From contig JAFWOY010000011.1 of NCBI GenBank assembly GCA_017509755.1, forward strand, positions 41,963 through 105,962: 64,000 bases of DNA, in the 5' to 3' direction. The stretch comes from Bacteroidales bacterium (GTDB lineage: Bacteria; Bacteroidota; Bacteroidia; Bacteroidales; UBA932). The translations under genes and the position numbers were made by a program. The notes below the pieces were generated by a model that did not search any database, had not been told where the DNA came from, and worked only from the letters and a program-made list of their open reading frames with translations. This document shows positions 60,252 through 64,000 of this stretch, piece after piece; positions within the stretch are counted from its first letter, which is position 1, and every line of letters starts with the position of its first letter.

Positions 60252-62180
60252 TTATTGGGCTTCCTCCGTATTGTCGATGTCCGAGCGCAGGTTCGTCCGG
60301 ATGAATTTCTGCCGCACGGGCGTGTTGTCACCCATATAGAACTGGATGATGTCGGCGATCTTGTCTTCACCGGTCAGATGGACAGTCTCCAAGCGGATGT
60401 CCTGCCCGATGAAGCCTGCGAATTCGTCGGGCGAGATCTCGCCGAGACCTTTGAAGCGCGTAATCTCGGCGCTGCGTCCCATCTTCTTGAGGGCCGCCTC
60501 CTTTTCAGCGGAACTGTAGCAATACACATTGCTCTTCTTGTCGCGCACGCGGAAGAGCGGTGTCTGGAGGATATACAGGTGCCCGGCGCGGACCACGTCG
60601 GGATAGAATTTCAGGAAGAAAGTGAGCATCAGCAGACGGATGTGCATACCGTCCACATCGGCATCCGTCGCGATGACGATGTTGTTGTAGCGAAGACCTT
60701 CCACACCATCTTCGATGCCCAGGGCGGACTGGAGCAGGGCCAGTTCCACGTTTTTCTCGGCGTACAGGTCCTTCTTCGAGGCTTTGGCGCAGTTGAACGG
60801 CTTGCCCATCAAACTGAAGACGGCCTGTACATTGGCATCGCGGCTCTTGGTGATGCTGCCGGAAGCCGAGTCGCCCTCGGTGATGAACAGGGTGCTCTGC
60901 TCGGCGAGGGGATTGCGGTCCCCCAGGTGGATGCGGCAGTCCCGCAGCTTCTTGTTGTGGACCGAAGCTTTCTTGAGGCGCGCCTTGGTCTTCTTGCTGA
61001 TGGAAGAGATGGCGTTGCGCTCCTTTTCGGAATCCTGGATCTTGGCCAGGATCACGTCGGCCACGTCGAGATTCTTGTGGAGATAGTTGTCCAGGTCGGT
61101 GGAGAGGAAGTCGAGCATGGTCTTGCTCAGCGTCGGGCCGTGCGTGCCTTCCTGCTTGTTCTGCCACATGTACTTCGAGCCGAGCTGCACCTTGGTTTGC
61201 CCTTCGAATTCTGGCTCCTGGATGCGCACGCTCACGGCCCCGATGATGGACTGCCGGATATCGACCGGATTGAAATCCTTCTTGAAATACTCCTTCAGTA
61301 CTTTGGCAAGGGCTTCCTTGAAGGCGGCCAGGTGCGTACCGCCCAACGTGGTGTTCTGGCCATTGACGAAGGAATAGATGTTTTCGCCGTAACCGCTGCC
61401 ATGCGTGAAGGCCACTTCGATGTCCTGGGTCTTCAGGTGGATCGGGGGATAGAGCGGCTCTTCGTCGATGCTTTCGTTGAGCAAGTCGAGCAAGCCGTTT
61501 TCCGATTTGTACTCTGTGCCGTTGAAGGTGAGTTTCAGGCCGACGTTGAGGTAGGCATAGTTGCGGAGCATCGTGTCGATGTACTCCGTGTTGTATTCGT
61601 AAGGCTCGAAGAGCGTGTCGTCGGGGATGAAAGAGACGAGAGTGCCGTTGCGCTCCGGGGTGGGTTTCGGCGTGAAATCGGGAGTCTGGAGGATGCCTTT
61701 CTCGTATTCCAGGGCGAGGGTCTCGCCGTTGCGGAAGGACTGCACCGTGAAATGCGATGAGAGGGCGTTGGCGGCCTTGAGGCCCACGCCGTTCATGCCG
61801 ACGGACTTCTGGAACGTCTTGTTGTCGAACTTGGCGCCGGTGTGGAGCTTGCTCACAGCGGCGTCGAGCAGGTTCTGGGTCTTGTCTTTTTCGCTGAATC
61901 CGAAGGGAATGCCGCGGCCGTAGTCGCGGATGGAGATGCGCTTGTCCTCGATCTTGATCTGGATGAGCTTGCCGTAGCCCATCGCAAACTCGTCGATGGA
62001 GTTGTCGATGATCTCCTTCATCAGCACGTACATACCGTCGTTGGGCGCCGTACCATCGCCCAGACGGCCGATATACATGCCCGGCCGGAGCCGGATGTGT
62101 TCCAGGTCTTCCAGATGGACGATGCTCTCGTCGCCGTAGTCGTGGTCGGGGATATTCAGGGTCTCGTCTTCTTCTTTCAT
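60252..62180 (-). CDS. parE: DNA topoisomerase IV subunit B
   Basis: The ATPase subunit of the decatenating type II topoisomerase, 642 residues from MKEEDETLN. The GHKL ATP site (IDNSIDEFAMG, RDYGRGIP, GMNGVGLKAANAL), the transducer domain and the TOPRIM motif TEGDSASG with DADVDGMHI are intact, and there is no GyrB-type insert. The frame continues 11 codons upstream to another ATG (62211-62213) that lies within a palindromic repeat, so the true N-terminus may be MPGQAGHDACD plus this protein. parC is not in the window. Confidence 0.93.
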   Translation of the reverse strand: MKEEDETLNIPDHDYGDESIVHLEDLEHIRLRPGMYIGRLGDGTAPNDGMYVLMKEIIDNSIDEFAMGYGKLIQIKIEDKRISIRDYGRGIPFGFSEKDKTQNLLDAAVSKLHTGAKFDNKTFQKSVGMNGVGLKAANALSSHFTVQSFRNGETLALEYEKGILQTPDFTPKPTPERNGTLVSFIPDDTLFEPYEYNTEYIDTMLRNYAYLNVGLKLTFNGTEYKSENGLLDLLNESIDEEPLYPPIHLKTQDIEVAFTHGSGYGENIYSFVNGQNTTLGGTHLAAFKEALAKVLKEYFKKDFNPVDIRQSIIGAVSVRIQEPEFEGQTKVQLGSKYMWQNKQEGTHGPTLSKTMLDFLSTDLDNYLHKNLDVADVILAKIQDSEKERNAISSISKKTKARLKKASVHNKKLRDCRIHLGDRNPLAEQSTLFITEGDSASGSITKSRDANVQAVFSLMGKPFNCAKASKKDLYAEKNVELALLQSALGIEDGVEGLRYNNIVIATDADVDGMHIRLLMLTFFLKFYPDVVRAGHLYILQTPLFRVRDKKSNVYCYSSAEKEAALKKMGRSAEITRFKGLGEISPDEFAGFIGQDIRLETVHLTGEDKIADIIQFYMGDNTPVRQKFIRTNLRSDIDNTEEAQ

Positions 62181-62193
62181 GTCGCACGCGTCA

Positions 62194-62212
62194 TGCCCGG
62201 CCTGACCGGGCA
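62194..62212 (-). repeat. Palindromic repeat at the parE 5' end
   Basis: TGCCCGGCCTGACCGGGCA, the same 19-bp palindrome as inside prmC and nearly the same as in the 15.9-kb repeats. It lies between the -7 element and the parE start and forms a hairpin in the leader, or encodes an N-terminal extension. Confidence 0.65.
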
Positions 62213-62222
62213 TCTCAACTTG

Positions 62223-62230
62223 CAAAGATA
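62223..62230 (-). promoter_or_regulatory. -7 promoter element for parE
   Basis: Read on the minus strand this is TATCTTTG (TAnnTTTG), 43 bp before the annotated parE start and 10 bp before the alternative ATG. Confidence 0.55.
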
Positions 62231-62250
62231 GTGAAAGTTTTTGGAAGCCC

Positions 62251-63540
62251 TTACTTTTCCCATGTCGCTTTGATTGTATAAGGAACGCCGTTCAGGACGT
62301 CCGTACGGCCGGTATAGCTGTCTCCATACTTCGTTTCCACCGTATCGACGGTGGTTGCACATTGGACTGAGATGTGGAGCCTTCCAGGTTTCGGGTTTTC
62401 GATGACGAGCTTCTTGTCGCTGCCGAGTACCAGATTCTTGTAGGAAGCGCTGCTTTTGAAGGCCTTTTGGCCGCTGTCGGCAAAAAGATAGAGATCCACA
62501 TCCTTCCAACCTTCCGGCGTGGTCACTTCCAGCGTCACTTTCCGGGTTCCTTTCGGGACCGTGATGTAAAAATGATGGTACTGGAGATCGCCGATCCGCG
62601 TGTGGAGCGGATCCCGGTCGGCTGTCCTGCGGTCCATCACCCGGGGCTGACCGTTCTTGAGCTCTCCTTTCTCCACGATTGCGCCATTGCCGTCCAACGC
62701 ATAGCGTACCAATGCCGCCATCAGGTCGAGAATCTCCCCGTAGCCGCGGCTTTCAGGGTGCGAACCGATGGCGATAACCCTTCCGGATGATTCATTTTGT
62801 TTATACGCCCAGGCCGAAGGCCTCCCGTGTACCGGTCGTACCAGCTTCATCGTATCGGCATCGTAACGGAGCAGCACCTCCGTTTTTGCATCGCCAGGTT
62901 CGAGCAAAGGAACAGCGTAGCATCCATTATTATGGAACACGCTGTCCACGAAGTGGTCACCGCCGAAGTCACTGTATTTGAGCAGCGGTGAATCCTTGTC
63001 GAGGGTCATTCCCGTATAGGTGCCCGACATGCCGGTATCGACGCCGTAGCCGGGCCAGATGTTGAGATACTCGCGGGGTTTGGTCTCGATCGTATCCATG
63101 TAGCGTCCGCATAGAAATGCGCCGGCGCAAGAACCCAGATAGCTGCCGCCCGTGTCGATGTATTCCTTGATGCGGGCACGTCCTTCTGGTGTCAGGGAAC
63201 GTCCGTGCTGGGTGGCCAGGCCGCCGTTGACATAGATCATCCGGAAGCGCGGTGCCCCGTCGGGGTAGAGAAGGATGCCGTTCTCATCGATAGGCGAGCC
63301 GACGATCGTGGCATATTGCAGAACCGTATCGACGGCCGTCAGTTCCTTGGTTACGGCCGAAATGAACCGTTCCATCTTCAGGTCCAGGTAGCGGGCCACC
63401 GGCAGGTCGGATTTCGACGTCAGGCGGATACCGCTGTCCATGAAGATGTCTTTGTAATAACCTTCACTGCCGGTTTGTGCCTGCAAGGAACAGACGGTCC
63501 CCAGAAGGACCAGTACCAGAAAAAAAGAGGAGGATTTCAT
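62251..63540 (-). CDS. Exported amidotransferase-like protein with C-terminal beta domain
   Basis: A 429-residue protein with a signal peptide (MKSSSFFLVLVLLGTVCSLQAQ). Residues about 40-290 look like a class I glutamine-amidotransferase/biotin-ligase-N-type domain with the nucleophile elbow GSCAGAF (Cys138) and the glycine-rich MIYVNGG. Residues about 325-425 resemble a pre-peptidase C-terminal (PPC) beta domain (HFYITVPKGTRKVTLEV, KDVDLYLFADSG). The reaction is unknown; a periplasmic peptidase or amidase is plausible. Confidence 0.78.
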   Translation of the reverse strand: MKSSSFFLVLVLLGTVCSLQAQTGSEGYYKDIFMDSGIRLTSKSDLPVARYLDLKMERFISAVTKELTAVDTVLQYATIVGSPIDENGILLYPDGAPRFRMIYVNGGLATQHGRSLTPEGRARIKEYIDTGGSYLGSCAGAFLCGRYMDTIETKPREYLNIWPGYGVDTGMSGTYTGMTLDKDSPLLKYSDFGGDHFVDSVFHNNGCYAVPLLEPGDAKTEVLLRYDADTMKLVRPVHGRPSAWAYKQNESSGRVIAIGSHPESRGYGEILDLMAALVRYALDGNGAIVEKGELKNGQPRVMDRRTADRDPLHTRIGDLQYHHFYITVPKGTRKVTLEVTTPEGWKDVDLYLFADSGQKAFKSSASYKNLVLGSDKKLVIENPKPGRLHISVQCATTVDTVETKYGDSYTGRTDVLNGVPYTIKATWEK

Positions 63541-63563
63541 GCGGGTAGATCTATTACGGAAAG

Positions 63564-63571
63564 CAAAGATA
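63564..63571 (-). promoter_or_regulatory. -7 promoter element for the amidotransferase-like gene
   Basis: Read on the minus strand this is TATCTTTG (TAnnTTTG), 24 bp before the ATG at 63540. Confidence 0.55.
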
Positions 63572-63613
63572 CGAAAAATAGATTGGCCGGAAACGGTATC
63601 CTGCGATGCGGGA

Positions 63614-63651
63614 AAAACAAAGAGGGTTGTCCTTGGCAGAACAACCCTCCA
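63614..63651 (-). terminator. Terminator of the SusD-family gene
   Basis: A 9-bp stem GAGGGTTGT/ACAACCCTC (63624-63632 with 63643-63651); on the minus strand it is followed by TTTGTTTTTC. It lies 48 bp after the SusD stop. A second, imperfect AGGGGAG/CTCCCCT stem lies between the two. Confidence 0.65.
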
Positions 63652-63699
63652 TATCGTATTCCAAAAGGGGAGATGCCGAAAACAGCTCCCCTGTATGTG

Positions 63700-64000
63700 T
63701 CAACGGTCGTTGACGTTCTTGTCAATCAGGTCGTTGGCGTCGATTTCATCCTGCGGGACAGCGAAGATCCAGCGGACGTCGCCGGCCGGGACCTCCATGA
63801 CCGAGGCAACAGCCGGGACGTGGTTGGCGCCGGTACGGTCAAGCGGTCGGTTGAGGCGTTTCAGATCGAGGAAGCGGTGACCTTCGCCCCAGAGTTCGAT
63901 ACGACGATAGGTGTAGATCTCTTCAAGGAGGTCGGCACCGGTCTTCGTGCTCTTCTGATAGCCGTCGTCACGGGTCTTGTTGAGGTCATACAGATACTGC
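63700..64000 (-). CDS. SusD/RagB-family protein, C-terminal fragment
   Basis: The minus-strand frame ends with RRIELWGEGHRFLDLKRLNR and a TGA at 63700-63702. This ELWGEGHRF.DLKR segment is the well-conserved C-terminal motif of SusD-family lipoproteins. Only about 99 residues are inside the window; the rest, and presumably a susC-like gene, lie beyond base 64000. It therefore marks the end of a second nutrient-uptake locus. Confidence 0.88.
   Translation of the reverse strand, partial: QYLYDLNKTRDDGYQKSTKTGADLLEEIYTYRRIELWGEGHRFLDLKRLNRPLDRTGANHVPAVASVMEVPAGDVRWIFAVPQDEIDANDLIDKNVNDR

Overview
The window looks like chromosome of a high-GC member of the Bacteroidales (Bacteroidota). The signs are a SusC/SusD starch locus, MreBCD-PBP2 order, an ECF sigma factor paired with an anti-sigma/beta-barrel fusion, many lipoproteins with Bacteroidota-type lipoboxes, and promoters built on the TAnnTTTG -7 element rather than sigma-70 boxes or strong Shine-Dalgarno sites. 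A Rikenellaceae-like or related lineage is a guess from the high GC. No tRNA, rRNA, CRISPR array, phage or transposase gene was seen.

Layout. 1-4.2 kb (minus): rod-shape operon mreB-mreC-mreD-mrdA, cut by the window edge. 4.2-7.9 kb: ispD, an Lrp/AsnC regulator and topA. 8.0-12.3 kb (plus): PBP1A, ddl and prmC, a cell-wall operon. 12.5-15.8 kb (minus): malQ followed by a dicarboxylate/amino-acid symporter. 16.2-17.6 kb: radA. 17.6-18.5 kb: a gene-free stretch full of inverted repeats. 18.5-25.6 kb (minus): a tightly packed five-gene operon of exported hydrolases with an outer-membrane beta-barrel and a lipoprotein. 25.7-47.1 kb (plus): the centrepiece, a starch-utilisation locus running MFS transporter, susC, susD, a giant SusE/F-like protein, susG, susB, two further GH13 lipoproteins and susA, then a nucleotidyltransferase, a YbhN-like membrane protein and a PfkB kinase. 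47.3-51.8 kb (minus): MBL hydrolase, uvrA and a uridine-kinase-like gene. 51.8-55.5 kb: deoxynucleoside kinase, and a TPR lipid/periplasmic protein with an EnvC-like protein. 55.6-57.3 kb: sigma factor and dual-membrane anti-sigma protein. 57.4-63.5 kb: comM, a glutathione peroxidase, a PlsC-like acyltransferase, parE and an exported amidotransferase-like protein. 63.7 kb to the end: the C-terminus of another SusD protein, so a second polysaccharide locus begins beyond the edge.

How it works together (inference from family knowledge). SusD and the nine-module SusE/F-like lipoprotein would hold starch at the surface, SusG cuts it, SusC imports oligosaccharides, SusA/SusB and two more GH13 enzymes degrade them in the periplasm, the MFS protein carries products across the inner membrane, and MalQ handles maltooligosaccharides in the cytoplasm. 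No SusR-type regulator gene is present; an overlapping pair of palindromes in the divergent promoter region is the best operator candidate.

The most unusual signals are the nine-repeat starch-binding protein, the short palindromic repeat that appears both between genes and inside reading frames (prmC, and possibly the N-terminus of parE), a 182-bp MITE-like element after radA, a family of nested-hairpin intergenic repeats, and the sigma/anti-sigma-barrel pair with a recognisable ECF-type promoter.
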